In this document: piece by piece, positions 22,173 to 33,854 of the stretch
How positions within the stretch are numbered: position 1 is the stretch's first letter
Layout: each line of letters starts with the position of its first letter
Assembly (NCBI RefSeq): GCF_000149955.1
Contig: NC_030992.1
Location: 3,984,850 to 4,048,849, forward strand
Source of the DNA: Fusarium oxysporum f. sp. lycopersici 4287
Taxonomy: Eukaryota; Ascomycota; Sordariomycetes; Hypocreales; Nectriaceae
DNA length: 64,000 bases
Direction of reading: 5' to 3'
The notes under the pieces: model-generated
The model's database searches: none
The model's input: only the letters and a program-made list of their open reading frames with translations
What the model was told of the DNA's origin: nothing
Program-made: the position numbers and the translations under genes

Positions 22173-22934
22173 ATGGAAAACTACCCCCGTGAGACATACG
22201 GTCGTTCTTCGATCAATCCACGCAATTCATGCTCGCGAAATTCCTATGAAGAAAGTGACCGAGAGTCACTTTCCGAGCCTTTCAGCCCTACAGGCCTGCT
22301 CGGGGAACGATATGATCTGCTTAAACAGCAAATGGAGGCCAGATCACGAATAACCAATCCCAACGACAGTCCATTCACAAGAGGGCTTTTGGGATCTCTC
22401 GCTGAATTCGAGACTAGGGGCTACCGCCCTTCATACGACAGCACTAGAGCAGCAGGCGGATTGTCTAGATCAGCGTCAACGGCAAGCTCTTCGAATCGAT
22501 ACAGACCAAGACGAACACCGAGTGTCTCTTCCGTCCGAACAGACTCGATCTATTGCGCTCAGTCTGGTGTTACGCCGCCTCCTCTATTAGATATATCGTC
22601 GACGCTTCCCCAAAGGCAAGCGTCATGGCGAGACAGGAACTCGCAAGGTATCAGATCACCAACTGTTCAGCCACTGCTGAATTTACCTGAGACATCGAGC
22701 ACCCAGTGGAACAGCTCTTATTCACCAGCGCTGGGTCGAAGCCATTCAGTTGCTGTTCGGTCTTCAAGTGGCTCTTGGGGCCCTTCGGGCAGCAGATCCG
22801 GCTCACATGTAACACCAGATCCCTCAGCTCTTAGTCGCCGAGTCTCTACAACTACTGCTCCAGCTCGACCTGAAACGTGGTATCAGGGTGATCGGGCTGA
22901 GCCGAAGCGTCGAGGGACGTTACGGAGCTGCTGA
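22173..22934 (+). CDS. hypothetical Ser/Arg-rich disordered protein
   Basis: An unspliced ATG-initiated frame of 253 residues. It is strongly enriched in Ser, Arg, Thr, Pro and Gly with scattered aromatic residues and no predicted globular domain, signal peptide or membrane segment. Around residues 75-125 it has S-R-S-x-S-T-A-S-S-S and R-P-R-R-T-P-S-V-S-S-V-R, which are typical of phosphorylated linkers. Length and regular codon use make a chance frame unlikely, but no family is recognised. Confidence 0.5.
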   Translation: MENYPRETYGRSSINPRNSCSRNSYEESDRESLSEPFSPTGLLGERYDLLKQQMEARSRITNPNDSPFTRGLLGSLAEFETRGYRPSYDSTRAAGGLSRSASTASSSNRYRPRRTPSVSSVRTDSIYCAQSGVTPPPLLDISSTLPQRQASWRDRNSQGIRSPTVQPLLNLPETSSTQWNSSYSPALGRSHSVAVRSSSGSWGPSGSRSGSHVTPDPSALSRRVSTTTAPARPETWYQGDRAEPKRRGTLRSC

Positions 22935-23420
22935 GTCCTATGCCAGCATTCTGTTGTTAGAGGGACAACAACAGTTTCACAATAACGTTAATTTGGAATG
23001 CGACTTATGAAAAGAAATTGTATTAATATGAATAAGTCTAATTGATCTTCATGCGCCATAGCAAATGCCATTTTCTCTTCCATTTGCGTCTGAACTTACC
23101 TTACCCCTTGTCCACCGCAAAGTAAAGGAATTCGGGAGCCACAAAACCACACAAAGGAGAGTATAAGGAAAAGGCCAGAAGAGACAAAACGGACTTGCCC
23201 ACTAAGGATATCTGAATAGGGTAAAAGGACATGATTCGGTCAAGGGGAGGAAACCGATGATACTGCTGATGGAGTCGTCTCGACAATAGGAAATGCGCTT
23301 GCGTTTGCGGGAACCATCTTCAGATGCTTCGCTTTCACTTACTCCGAGATCCAGAAAAAATCATAAGTAAACGATTACTTCATACCATCATGATTTGCAC
23401 ACCATGAGGTCTCGAAACCT
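22935..23420. other. intergenic region without a supported gene
   Basis: I see no gene or RNA here; it separates convergent small hypotheticals. Confidence 0.45.
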
Positions 23421-23678
23421 TTAGTCCTCGTGATGGTAATGGTGCGTAAACCACTTCTTCAGGCGGTGAGCCACCCTTCCAAAAAGCCTATGCGACTTAT
23501 TTCCCGGTTCTTCTTCGTCAGAGGACGTGTCTTCTTCAGATGATTCATAGTCAAAGTTTGTTGCGTCTTGCTTTAGCCATTCGATAAGGCGCTCGTTGAC
23601 CTCGTCGAGGAAATCGGAAGACATTGCCTGTGGGTTATTTCTCGAAGGCGTTGGGCATTCTTCAGAAGGGCGAGGCAT
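23421..23678 (-). CDS. possible small acidic/basic hypothetical protein
   Basis: An ATG-initiated frame of 85 residues. The N-terminal part is Pro/Ser-rich. The middle has a helix (F-L-D-E-V-N-E-R-L-I-E-W-L-K) followed by an acidic Ser/Asp/Glu run (S-S-E-E-D-T-S-S-D-E-E-E). The C-terminus is an amphipathic basic helix (H-R-L-F-G-R-V-A-H-R-L-K-K-W-F) ending in a His-rich tail. The ordered charge blocks look like a real short protein, but there is no family assignment. Confidence 0.4.
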   Translation of the reverse strand: MPRPSEECPTPSRNNPQAMSSDFLDEVNERLIEWLKQDATNFDYESSEEDTSSDEEEPGNKSHRLFGRVAHRLKKWFTHHYHHED

Positions 23679-26241
23679 TGTCGCTCGTCTGACTTTGTCA
23701 AACTTTAATCAATGCCTGTTGGCTTGGGCGTCGAGTTGAGTTGAGTTGAGTCGAGCTGGGTTGGGTTAGGTCGGATCGAGGTGGTTCATAATCGAAACGT
23801 GGGAATAAAGAGACAAGTTACCGTCTTTATCTCCACCAGACATGAATGTTAGTTATAGCAATTCTAGTCAGCTGTTTAGTTGTAAGCTGCAAAACACTGG
23901 AATTTGTGTGAAGTTTTGTTCTTTGTCTAAATCAGCTTGTTCAAGACTTTGATAGCTTTTGTTCAGTGAAGCTGAGAGTTCAAGGGGTGTGTTCCATTGA
24001 GGTCGCAGGATTTCAGCCTCAAACCTCAGATACAGGCCTAAGATGAATTTGCCAGTGAAAGTGGCCACTCGGATACAGACGTACGGATGTATATGGTGCC
24101 CCCGTTACTGTTAGCAGTTTCCAGCTTCATCGGCGTATTGACCAACTAGATAAGGTTGAAATCGACATTAGCTCTCGGCCGTTGACGGCGCGCTGCAAAA
24201 TGTCGCATTTTCAAACGACGGAGACACTTGAAAGTGAGAGAAACTGTAGTTATTTGTCAAGAGTATTTATTGTTGAGAACTGATCGGATGTTCCTTGTCT
24301 TCGTCGAATTCGTTGCTATCGTTTCCGAAATAAGAAATGATAACGCCGAATTCGGATTGAAAGAGAACTTGCTAGGGACCGTTAGCGAGTCAGATCCGCT
24401 AAACGAAACTGGATATGGTCCTTGATGGATCCCGTTACACAACGGTGACCGTGCAGGTCTTCGTTTCACCACTATAGGGGCACCGCTGCCTCGGAACCGA
24501 AGGCAACTACACTGCATGAGAACATTATCAATGGAGGACTGCTTCTGTATAGTGAATCTTGGTACCGTCGGTGTCGGAAGTGAAATAGATACCCTTTTAA
24601 TCAAACCTCGCCGTCAATATCGCTAGAGCAAATTCAGGGTATGCAAGACTGACCTTAATTTCAACGGTGGAGGTCGGAACACTCGGATCTCCCCTGTTAC
24701 CTTTCTCTCACAGCTATTAAGGCGAAAGTCTTTTGACCAAAGCCATTTATATATTTCTTCAAAGTTGGCTTTGATGTCAATTATCTAGATGGTCTCGGCG
24801 ACCGAGAATTTGCTGGCTTCGGCAGCAGTGCGGTTATTAGTCGACTGGCAGTGTATGACAGTGCGTCGAGGTTATCACTCTTCAAGTTGAAAGTGAAACC
24901 AACATTCTTTTCACGGTCAGCAGAGTAACTCTAGTTAATGCAATAACGGGAATACATCATCTGATGTTTTGTTTTGGCTGGAGCCTGGCTGAGGGCTGAC
25001 GTGCCTTAACTCGCAGAGTCACTCCGATCTGGACTCTGGTCTCATGCACGCATCTTTGCCAAAGCCCCATATGAAGGTAAGTGAAAGGATACTTATAATA
25101 GCTTTTCCCAATAACAGGATGTAGTCCACGACCGAGACTTCCGGATTCGGCATCAGCGTTGAAGAAATTCGATGCAAGCTAGACAAGGAGATGTGTGAGG
25201 CCTCGAGATCATGACTCTGTGGATGAGCCACCTTATAGGGGACCTCTGACCTCGACCGACTCCAGATTCCTGCTTCTCAGCTAAAGGTAGGCCCTATAGC
25301 GATGCCTTCACCTTCACCTTGCCCGCCGACCTGCCGATACCGAAGCTCTTCACCTTGATCAGTCTGAATCACATCACGTGACCCCGCTCTGCCTATAAAA
25401 GAGACCTCTTCAACCGCAACATCTTTTCTTCTTCACTTCCTTTTCATCTACAATTGGTTGGCTGGGTCAACCTAACAAGATTCATCACATTTTATTCATT
25501 TAACCTATCAACCTTTCATCTCAGTCGCATTCAGCCAACGCAACATAATTCCCCCCTTTCTTCAACTTCCTTTATCACTTGACGTATCACTTGGAGGACA
25601 ATCGCATTTATTTTCAGCACGGTGCACGACCGACCGGAAATATATCCTCGCTATCAATTTGACATACCCGCTCTTACCTTGAGAGAGGCTTGTCGGTGTA
25701 GGTCCTGATTCCTACCTTTGGGAGCTGTCCATCGTCTTCTGCACAGTTCGCAACCTAGCATCCTTCGTCAGCCCTATTTCCCTCATTTTTATATTGCCTT
25801 ACATTCGATTCGGTAAGGGAAACTCAAATTCTTCTATCATCCCGCTTTATTTAGTAGGAGTGACTCTGAATACACGCTATTGAAGCCGGCTTCCTCAAGT
25901 GCAGTCATTGAACCCGGCTCTTCCGTTATTATCACAAGTTTTCGACCTTCAATCTTACAATTTCGGCCAAATATCTTGTGCTTCAACCCGTCGGCCAGCT
26001 TCCCAGTGCGACAAAACCAATACCAAGTCACTGTTTCGCAGCGCGATAAACTCAATCGCCCCTTCAGCCATTCCCATTCCGTCGACACAGTTCACGGGAA
26101 TCCCATTTCGATCCACTGAATCCCCCCTGTTATCAATTTCGGACCCTTTATATCTCAACTTACAGTCATAGCAATCGCACTCTTTCCTATTCTCAACACT
26201 CATTTCGCTGAAGTGTTCAAGAAACCTAATGGTCCTCCATC
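23679..26241. other. 2.6-kb region upstream of the Snf2-like gene
   Basis: No supported gene. A degenerate GTTGA/GTTGG pentamer run lies at about 23732-23772. A TATAAAAG at 25394-25401 followed by a CT-rich stretch looks like a promoter and long leader for the Snf2-like gene. It contains short open frames (for example 25880-26119) that could be upstream ORFs. Confidence 0.45.
25394..25401 (+). promoter_or_regulatory. TATA box, probably of the Snf2-like gene
   Basis: TATAAAAG followed by a pyrimidine-rich, CTTCTT-containing stretch typical of fungal transcription starts. It is about 850 bp from the ATG at 26242, so the leader would be long or spliced; assignment to that gene is inference. Confidence 0.4.
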
Positions 26242-29200
26242 ATGGACTCTGGTTTCAGAGTGCACCAGCCTGAGGCTATTTCGAACCCGGATCCCACGCT
26301 TCAGAATGCAATGTCAATCTTTGGTGCATCTCCAAACACAACTGGCCAGAAACGTAGCACATCCCCGACCAACGATGAGCCTTCAAAGCGTGCAAAGACA
26401 GATGGGGATCCTGCCGGTCCTAGCGGTGATAACCAGCAGCTGGACAACGAGATTGAGGCATCTGAAGTCGATAGCGCCGACCAGGCTGAAGAAGTCCCGG
26501 AAGTCATTGAATCCCCTGATAACGACACAGAGGATGCTCCCAGAATCCGTCTTCCGTATGGGTTCCCGCCTATTTCCCCGGACAAATTGCAGGAACTCAG
26601 GGAGTGGCTCGCAAGCCATGCCAATCTCAAAGGCGATAATCAGGTTGCCACTGGGATCCATACCCAGCTTTTGAAGTCGATGGAACCTAGGCAGCAAGAC
26701 TTGGAAGAGATTTGTCGCATGATGGGTGTTGAAACCAATGGTATCAATTGGAGAGACGGTATTCACATTCCAGGAGTCATGGAGGGTGGCCTAAAAGCAA
26801 GACCCCATCAAATTGCTGGTAAGTTTCATGCATTGTCGAATCATTAAACTCAGGAGTCATGGCTAATATTGGATGCTACAGGTGCCAACTGGATCTCGAA
26901 CACTCTGGAATCGCCCCTTCGTGCTGCACTCCTGGCGGATGAGTGCGGAACTGGGAAGACAGTTCAGATTGGTCTGGCGCTTGCCATTCACTATTACCGT
27001 TTGAAAGCTGAGGTCGAGGTGGGAACTTTTAGACCTCGGGATGGTAACAGAAGGTTCAAGCCAAGTATCATCCTCTGTCCCCCCGACCTCGCTTACCAAA
27101 CGTTCAGAGAGTGGTCTCACTGGTTTCCGAGCTTCTTCAAAATCCGCATCTGCCATAGTACAAAGTTTCTCACTGGTGACTTCTTCACCAAACTGCACAT
27201 CATGGATCACAAGTGTGGTCTTCAAGCTTGGGTCGATCAGAATGCCGCATCTCACGAAGACATCGAGGTATGTGGCAGTTCCTAGACTTTGACGTCTGTT
27301 TACTAACATGTATTCACCAGACCCTTCGAAGCATCGCAATCGTCCCGTACTATACCGCCATGCGACGAATGATATCTCGCAGGAACAAAGAAGATGATAA
27401 CAATGGTGAAGATGGTGAGGTCAATGGCAATGGGTCTAGCAATGGAATAGGCAGTCAAGCGCAAGTCCAACCCGGGCGAAAGGGACGAAAGACCACCGCA
27501 AAAGAGAAGATTGAGTTCAAGGTCACCGGACAGAGCTACAACTGGGTTATTTGCGACGACGTCTATCCCATTCGGGGACCTCGTCCGCTAACTCACAAGC
27601 TGATACATCAGCTTGAGCACGAAGCTACGCTTGTCACTTCAGCGACGCCACTCCTCAATCAGCAGGACGACATGTAGGGATATGTCACCCTGCTGTGGAA
27701 GCGACAGTGGCCGTTTGTCTTTGGCGATACCGACGGTGGTATCAATGCTCGGGTGTATTTCCACGAGAGAGCTTGGCAGGCTATCCAAGATGGGGAAGAG
27801 TTTCAGGGCCTAAACATCGATCACATTGTTCAACCGGATCATACAATCGATCCGGTGTCCGCCCGTGATCTTCTGATCAAGGATGAGTACATCAGCTATA
27901 TACGCGAAAAGAAGGGGCCTTTATTTTTGATGAACCCCGACCTTTTCCAGAAGTTCCGCGAAGAAATTGAGTTCGAGCGGCCTGAGATTGCACGAGAGGC
28001 CATTCGACCTCTTCTGGAGATTTTCTGTCTTCGTCGCGGAATGTTGACACCGGCTATTATGCCCGACGGTACTTCCGTTGTGCCAGGCGAGGGCATCCCT
28101 CAAATGCGCATCAGAACAGTGATCCTCCAGCCCTACAACGACCAGGACCAGGAAGACTTGTATCAAATTGCAAAGCACCACTATCCGGATCTTTTCGCAG
28201 CCTCAAATGAAGATGATGAACACATTGGACACGGCACTGTCGACAAGGCCAAACTCATGTGGGTAAACCCAGCTGTCCTGCGGACATTAGCTTTGTCGAC
28301 CACTAACGTGGAGTTTTGGCCCCTGACCCAAAAGAGAGGTGAGGACGGCAAAACAACTTTTCTCAATTCGAAGCCTATTCAGAACTTGATGAACAAGCCT
28401 CCGCATATAGACCGACTGCAGTCTTTCAGCCGTCCAGGAGCAGCGGCTACCACCGCCGCTGCGGACTCGGAAAACGTCGAAGAGAGCCTTTGGAGAGATG
28501 GAGTGGGCGGCTTGCGATGGTACTTTGGGCAATTGAAGATTGCCTATGGCGACGATAATTTGGAGTTCCCTGAGACCCGTGAGGACATCCCAAAAACGTT
28601 CTGTTCACGAAGTCCCAAGCTTTGCTGGACGATTAACCGGGTTTTGGAGCTCAAGGCACAGGGAAAACGAGTTCTGATCTTTGTCAACCATCCCTTGACT
28701 TCCACGTAAGTTTCGCCGTATCATACGTTATCGAGCTATACTGACTTAACCTTTGGACAGGATCTTGACAGCTTTGCTCACAAGCCTTTGTGTCGAGACA
28801 TTGAATATTCGCAGCCGCCACACCGCCGATCAGCGTGCCCGAATGGTTCGTGAGTTCAACAATCCTCAAAACCGCGGCGAAGCACTGGTCATCTCATTCC
28901 AGCTGGGCGGTTTTGGCCTGAACCTTCAGGGAGCCTGCCATCATGGCATCATCCTTGAATATCCGGAGAATCTCCCTACCATGCTGCATGCCTTTGGTCG
29001 TCTTTGGCGAATGGGACAGGAACATGAGGTTCACTGGGACGTTCTCTACCTCGAGAACTCGTTCGACGGCTGGGTTGATTCACGCATGGCGTCCAAGTAC
29101 GCTGATATCCTCGCGGCAGAGGGAGACATTCCCGACATGATTCAGGGAGAGTACCGTGTCATCTGCGGTTTCGAGCTGATCAAGCGGTATCTCGGACAAT

Positions 29201-29611
29201 CTAGCAATCGCTACCCCAGAACTCGCATCACCTGGTCCGAGCAGGACCATCACCTGGTCCGAGCAGGACCATCCCCTGGTAGCTCGAGAAGGCCATTTCT
29301 ACTCAGCGGTGGCGCAGTATCTCATGCAGAATCCCCAACATATGACGAAGTTTCTAAACAGACGCCTGTATGCCATTGCTCGCCGCTGGACTCCGGAGCT
29401 CGGAGAGTTGACTCTTGACATGATCGAAGCGAGATCTCCGGTTTTGGTAGATGGGGTTGTCTTGGACTCGCGTAACCCTCTCACGCCTGGGTATGTTGCA
29501 GTCATGGAAACTGATGATCATTATCATGATCTCGAACAGATTGACGAAATCGAGTCGAATTTGGCGACTGATCGAAAACGGTTGGACATGGAACGGGAGC
29601 GACGAGTTTGA
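26242..29611 (+). pseudogene. broken Snf2-family helicase-like gene
   Basis: Exons seen: 26242..26818, 26882..27267, 27321..28705 and from 28761 on; introns are GT..AG, 53-63 nt. The N-terminus (about 100 residues) is acidic with a K-R-S-T-S-P / K-R-A-K basic patch. The first RecA-like lobe has motif I L-L-A-D-E-C-G-T-G-K-T and S-A-T-P-L-L-N-Q (motif III). The second lobe has G-K-R-V-L-I-F-V, G-G-F-G-L-N-L-Q-G-A (motif V) and G-R-L-W-R-M-G-Q (motif VI) with both arginines. Two lesions break it. A TAG at 27675..27677 interrupts an otherwise continuous frame just after motif III. A 22-bp tandem duplication (29227..29248 and 29249..29270) shifts the frame near the C-terminus, and the original frame resumes to 29611. 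Motif II is also altered (C-D-D-V-Y instead of D-E-x-H). If expressed, only an N-terminal fragment of about 440 residues would be made. A sequencing error cannot be excluded for either lesion. Confidence 0.8.
29227..29270 (+). repeat. 22-bp perfect tandem duplication inside the Snf2-like gene
   Basis: Two identical adjacent copies, 29227-29248 and 29249-29270, starting ATCACCTGG. A third partial match (ATCCCCTGG) follows. Because 22 is not a multiple of 3 it shifts the reading frame; removing one copy would reconnect the upstream frame with the open frame that runs to 29611. Confidence 0.95.
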
Positions 29612-30312
29612 AAGGGAGATTGGGGGCATGAATGGTTAGTTTTGGTACGGAGTTGCATGGAATGATGGAACTTTTTCGTTTCCATCACAAATATGGACGC
29701 CTCAATTGGGGATTGGGTTGCCCACAATAGGACTCTGTCAAAACAAGGCTGGGAGGGCTAGGTGCTATATGGTGAATCTGGGATTTGGGGTTTTCTGGGC
29801 TGATGGTTGCAGCATAAAAGTTCATATTGTGCGATATTAGCTTTGCTACGCTGATTTACTATTCAAATACTACAATTTTGGTCATATTCGTTTCCACATG
29901 TGTCTTCAGAGAGGAACAGTGATAGACTCCGAGATCATTGTCGGGAAACCGCATGCTTCAAGACAGAGGTTCTTACACACAGCTGTACAGCTGCTTTGCA
30001 GGGCGATAAAACAACCATCTCGACTTTTGCTAAACTTAAGATCCTGCTCATTGGGCGAGGTCAAGCGATAAGCGTTTGTAGTCACAGTCGCAGCATCTGT
30101 CATACTATCAAATCATTACGAACAATGCTCTTTTGAACCTGATCACCCTACAGCTACCAACGGGAGCTAATCATAGTAGCCGATCTCATAATTCTGTAGT
30201 GGATTTAGCGCATGGGTCTAGCTGTTCTCCGCTATCATCTCCTAACCCATGTCGTTCACCCCAGATTCAATTCCACCTCTTACAACATCCCAGCCAGAAT
30301 CGGTCAACCACC
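29612..30312. other. intergenic region and promoter of the second Zn2Cys6 gene
   Basis: No gene is supported between the Snf2-like gene and the ATG at 30313. Confidence 0.5.
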
Positions 30313-32221
30313 ATGAAACGAGTAAAGTGCTGCACTGCTTGTCGCCGCCGACACAGAAAGTGCGTCACCCAGCCTGGAGCATCGCAATGCGGCACTTGTC
30401 TAGAGTCAGGGCAGGAATGTCGGTTTGAGAATGACATTCGGTTCAAACACACTCACGCAGAGGGCCAGAAGGAATCAGGGCGCAAGTGGGCCAAGGTTCC
30501 TCAAAAGAGTAAGTTACCAGTCACGCTCTCCTGTTTAGGCTTTTAATGAATTGTTGTAGTTTCTTTCACGACACCCCGTGGAATTGATGGCAAGGTGCCT
30601 GAGGAATCGGACGTGAGACCGGAAGCAAATGAGTCGGCAACGCAGCCGATATCAGAAGGAATGATGGAGATATCGATAGACGACCTTAAGCACACTCAAT
30701 CAGAAGCTGGGCCTTTGGATCCGGCGTCAAACTATTGGGAATCGCCACTAAACTTCATCACCGACTCTCCCGTGGACCGAAACATGATTCCAGTATACCA
30801 ATCGGATCACCCGGACAGTTCATCACTCCCACGAGCATCTATCCCATACATTCTCGACTCCGAAACGTCTCCTCACCATATACCCACCCAAGGACTAGCC
30901 ACTCAAGGTCACAATCAAGATCCCTTTGAGTTGACGGAACGAGAAGCCTTTCTTTTCATGACCTACATCCACAAACTCGCACCACTTGTAAGAAATCCCG
31001 CCGTATGTACTTCCGAAATCTAACTCTTGAAGTCCGACGCTTGTGATGATGCCCGCCATTTCGCACTCGAAGTCCCCCGTCTAGCACTCCATCAACCGAT
31101 GATAATGAACGGCCTCCTCGCACTCGCAAGCCGCTACGACTCTCGCTGCACCAACAGCTCCGACGACATCGAGAGCACATTCTATCACAATAAATGTATA
31201 AAGCTCCTCATCGAAGCTTTCGCTCAACCACCTGAAACGTGGGACTCGACGCTTCTCACAGCTGTGGTGATCGCGCGCTTGTACGAAGAGAACGATAACG
31301 AGACTGACTCTTACTATCACCATCTCAGTGGAACGCAGAATCTGTTGAATCATGAGGCCATTGCTCGGTTTGTCATGCAAGGTGGCTTGGCAGAGGCAGC
31401 GAGCTGGGTTCATCTTCGACAAGCTATCTACGTCTACGTTGTTCGCAGGGAACCTCTTGAGATATGTCTTGAGAACTTTGAGAGGTCAACGGTGTTTCGG
31501 AGATCTGACGACTCCGCGTATGCGAACAGGGCAGTTTATAACTTTGCCAAACTCATGAGGCTATTTCTTCCAATGGAAAGTCCAGACGGCGATCTTGGAA
31601 AGTGGGAAGCTGTTGAAAGGGAGATGCAGGAATGGTATGAGGCCAGACCAGTTTCATTCAAGCCCATATTTCACAAAGCGGCGGATATCTCAAGTGACAG
31701 GCCGTTTTCAGTCATTTGCTTCGCTGCGTCGGTGCCTGGTAAGTAGTTGTTTGCTTTGACCTTTACAGTTTGCTAACATGCTCGAGTGGTGGCGATGCAG
31801 CATTACTACGCATCCAAGGCTGTTTTGTGTTTACGCGACAGCAAACAGACTACAAACAATCACAGGAGACAAGAGTTTGAGGTGCGTCAAGGCGGCGATC
31901 TTGTTGAAAAATGCTAACGGATTGTTAGAACAACATATCTTCGTATCTCTGCATGCTGATGGGTCTTGCTTTGTCCAATTCTCATGTTGCAAACGCATTC
32001 TATCTGCCTGCACATATGCTTTCGCTCTGTAGGTTTGCCCTTCAGTCCAAATTTTGAGAATGATTTCTGATGTGAGTTTGTTTGTAGGCGGATACTGCAT
32101 AAGAGATCCCTGTGTGCGGACCCATACCATACAGTATCTGGAGAAGGTTGATGAGGTGATCAAATGGAAGACAAAGGCACTCATTGGAACTTTGAAGAGG
32201 GAGTGGAATGGTCAAGACTAG
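30313..32221 (+). CDS. Zn2Cys6 transcription factor with fungal-specific regulatory domain
   Basis: Six exons: 30313..30508, 30560..30987, 31033..31738, 31787..31881, 31929..32028 and 32088..32221. Introns of 45-59 nt have GT..AG ends and several CTAAC branch points; the joined product is 552 residues. The zinc cluster is intact (C7, C10, C17, C26, C29, C36) with R-R-R-H-R-K between. A Ser/Pro-rich linker follows. After the second junction the text reads K-L-A-P-L-S-D-A-C-D then R-H-F-A-L-E-V-P-R-L-A-L, the start of the DUF3468/Fungal_trans_2-type middle region. The last two exons give helices ending in Y-L-E-K-V-D-E-V-I-K-W, also usual for the family. It is a nuclear regulator; its targets are unknown. 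The second intron, at 30988..31032, is needed because an unspliced reading stops at 31021. Confidence 0.9.
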
Positions 32222-32429
32222 TGGGTGTTTACTGTCTCATTTGCAGGTGCATTATCTCACAGGATCAGACAAGTCACGCACCAAGTCGGGAGAGAGGATG
32301 GTCGTCAACCACATCAGCTCATATTCTTTCCACTGGCCATCCCTCCCCGGTTCACTGCAAAGTATCGCGACTTCCCATGCCTACGCTACGACCTGGTTAC
32401 ATTCCACCCTTCAGCCCTTCATAAGGAAC

Positions 32430-33420
32430 TCACAACTGTTGCTTGTATCCGTCCTTTACATATTTATACAAGACAACGCCATCCTCAATCGTCGGAAGCT
32501 TGAGGTTAACGTGATCCATCGTCAGGGTCTGCCCAGGCTTCCAGCTCCTGGCGATCCGAGCCATGGTGCTTTTCTTGAATTTGCTAGCAGCTCCAGGGTT
32601 TCCCTTGAGAAGCTTGGCGATGGCGGAGTAGAAAAGACCTGTGGCGGTAAGATGGCGTGCGAACTTGGAGTGATGAAATAAACTTACCTTCCCGCTTGAT
32701 CTCTTCGGTCTCCATGTAGATCCAGTGGACACGATTTCTCGGATACCGACTCGCAGCGTGACCCATTGACAGGGCGACCTCGTGGAAAGCGAGGATCCCT
32801 CTCAAGTCACCCGTGACTTCGGGATACATAGCTGGATTCAGAAATAGTCCCAACACCGCCTTACGAGAAACAGCAAGATCGTGCACCATGTCGAGTGTTT
32901 CTTGAACGAAGTAGTTATTCCACTCGACCTGTTGCGTCTGGCCAATGCTGGTCAGAGCACGAGTAGCCCGGAGGACGTCCTCAAGGTCGTCGGCCATCTA
33001 GAGAACGATACCGCGATGACAGGCGCCGTAGAACCTGGGACCTGGGATTTTGAGCGTTACAAATGTCGTGATGACAGCATCGGTGGATGGTCAGCGTCGT
33101 TGAAATTGCAGACGATGAACCCACATTCAGCCCTTTTCCAGATGGTGGCGACTTCATGAGAGTTCAGTCCATGGGCGCGCATCATTTCGTTCAACGTACT
33201 ACCGACCCATCAGTGTCTTTCTTCGAGAGGCGTTAACTTGCCCGACTTACGTTGCGGTCGAGTCCTCCTTGACGAAGATCAGCACTCGCTTTCCTTGGGC
33301 TTTCAGCTTAGAGACCACATTCACGGCCCGTTCCATCTTCTGAGCGAGAACAGATCCAGCCCGTTCGATGAGAGGCTGCAGGCTCTCTAACAGATTCGGA
33401 TCATGGGGGCGTGGCTCCAT
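32430..33420 (-). pseudogene. decayed Snf2 helicase C-terminal lobe fragment
   Basis: Exon-like pieces: 33420..33251, 33198..32688 and 32638..32430, with introns 33250..33199 and 32687..32639 (both GTAAGT..AG). The pieces parallel the C-terminal half of the Snf2-like gene at 26242: L-K-A-Q-G-K-R-V-L-I-F-V is identical, Y-G-A-C-H-R-G-I-V-L matches Q-G-A-C-H-H-G-I-I-L, and S-R-Y-P-R-N-R matches N-R-Y-P-R-T-R. F-Y-S-A-I-A-K-L-L and I-A-R-S-W-K-P-G also align with the parent. A frame change near 33075-33097 and a TAG at 32998..33000 break it. Both motif VI arginines are lost (R-A-L-T-S-I-G-Q against G-R-L-W-R-M-G-Q). The N-terminal lobe with the ATP site is absent. It is therefore a diverged paralogue or relic, probably not a working ATPase. 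An intact gene with unusual splicing is a less likely reading. Confidence 0.65.
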
Positions 33421-33854
33421 GGCGGCGTGCGTTTGACGAAAAGGGTATAATGCTTTGCGGAAGTTTAGCGGTGATGTCAAGAAGAGAAGGCGTGCGCTCC
33501 AAGTTGATGTAGAGCGAGAGGCGGAGATGAAGACTGAATTTATGGCCAAAAACATGCCACACAGGCGAAATGACAGCGGTGACGTAAATTGCGAAAAAAG
33601 AGCAACCGGATAATAAATAGCTGGGCGATAATGCTCGCAGTGTTAGGCACAAGCGCTAGCACAATCGACACAATCAGACAACCAGCGCGCAGTGATTGAC
33701 AGTGGCCATATGTAGCTGATCTCAAAGCAATTCAACCACTTCGAAGATTGTGAACTTGTTCAACCATCAATCAGAGCAGCCTAGAACAAAACACTAAGGA
33801 CAAAGACTTCAAGGTATAATCGTATATTGAGATGTAACTGTCAATGAAACGGAT
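33421..33854. other. intergenic region without a supported gene
   Basis: No gene is supported between the Snf2 fragment and the deaminase-like gene, which both run on the minus strand. Confidence 0.45.

Noticed and set aside
27213..27292. Alternative frames over the second exon boundary of the Snf2-like gene
   Set aside because: They read into the intron 27268-27320, which has GTATGT, a CTAAC branch and CCAG.
32208..32681. 157-codon plus-strand frame after the second Zn2Cys6 gene
   Set aside because: It overlaps the minus-strand Snf2 relic and has no motif; composition does not suggest coding.
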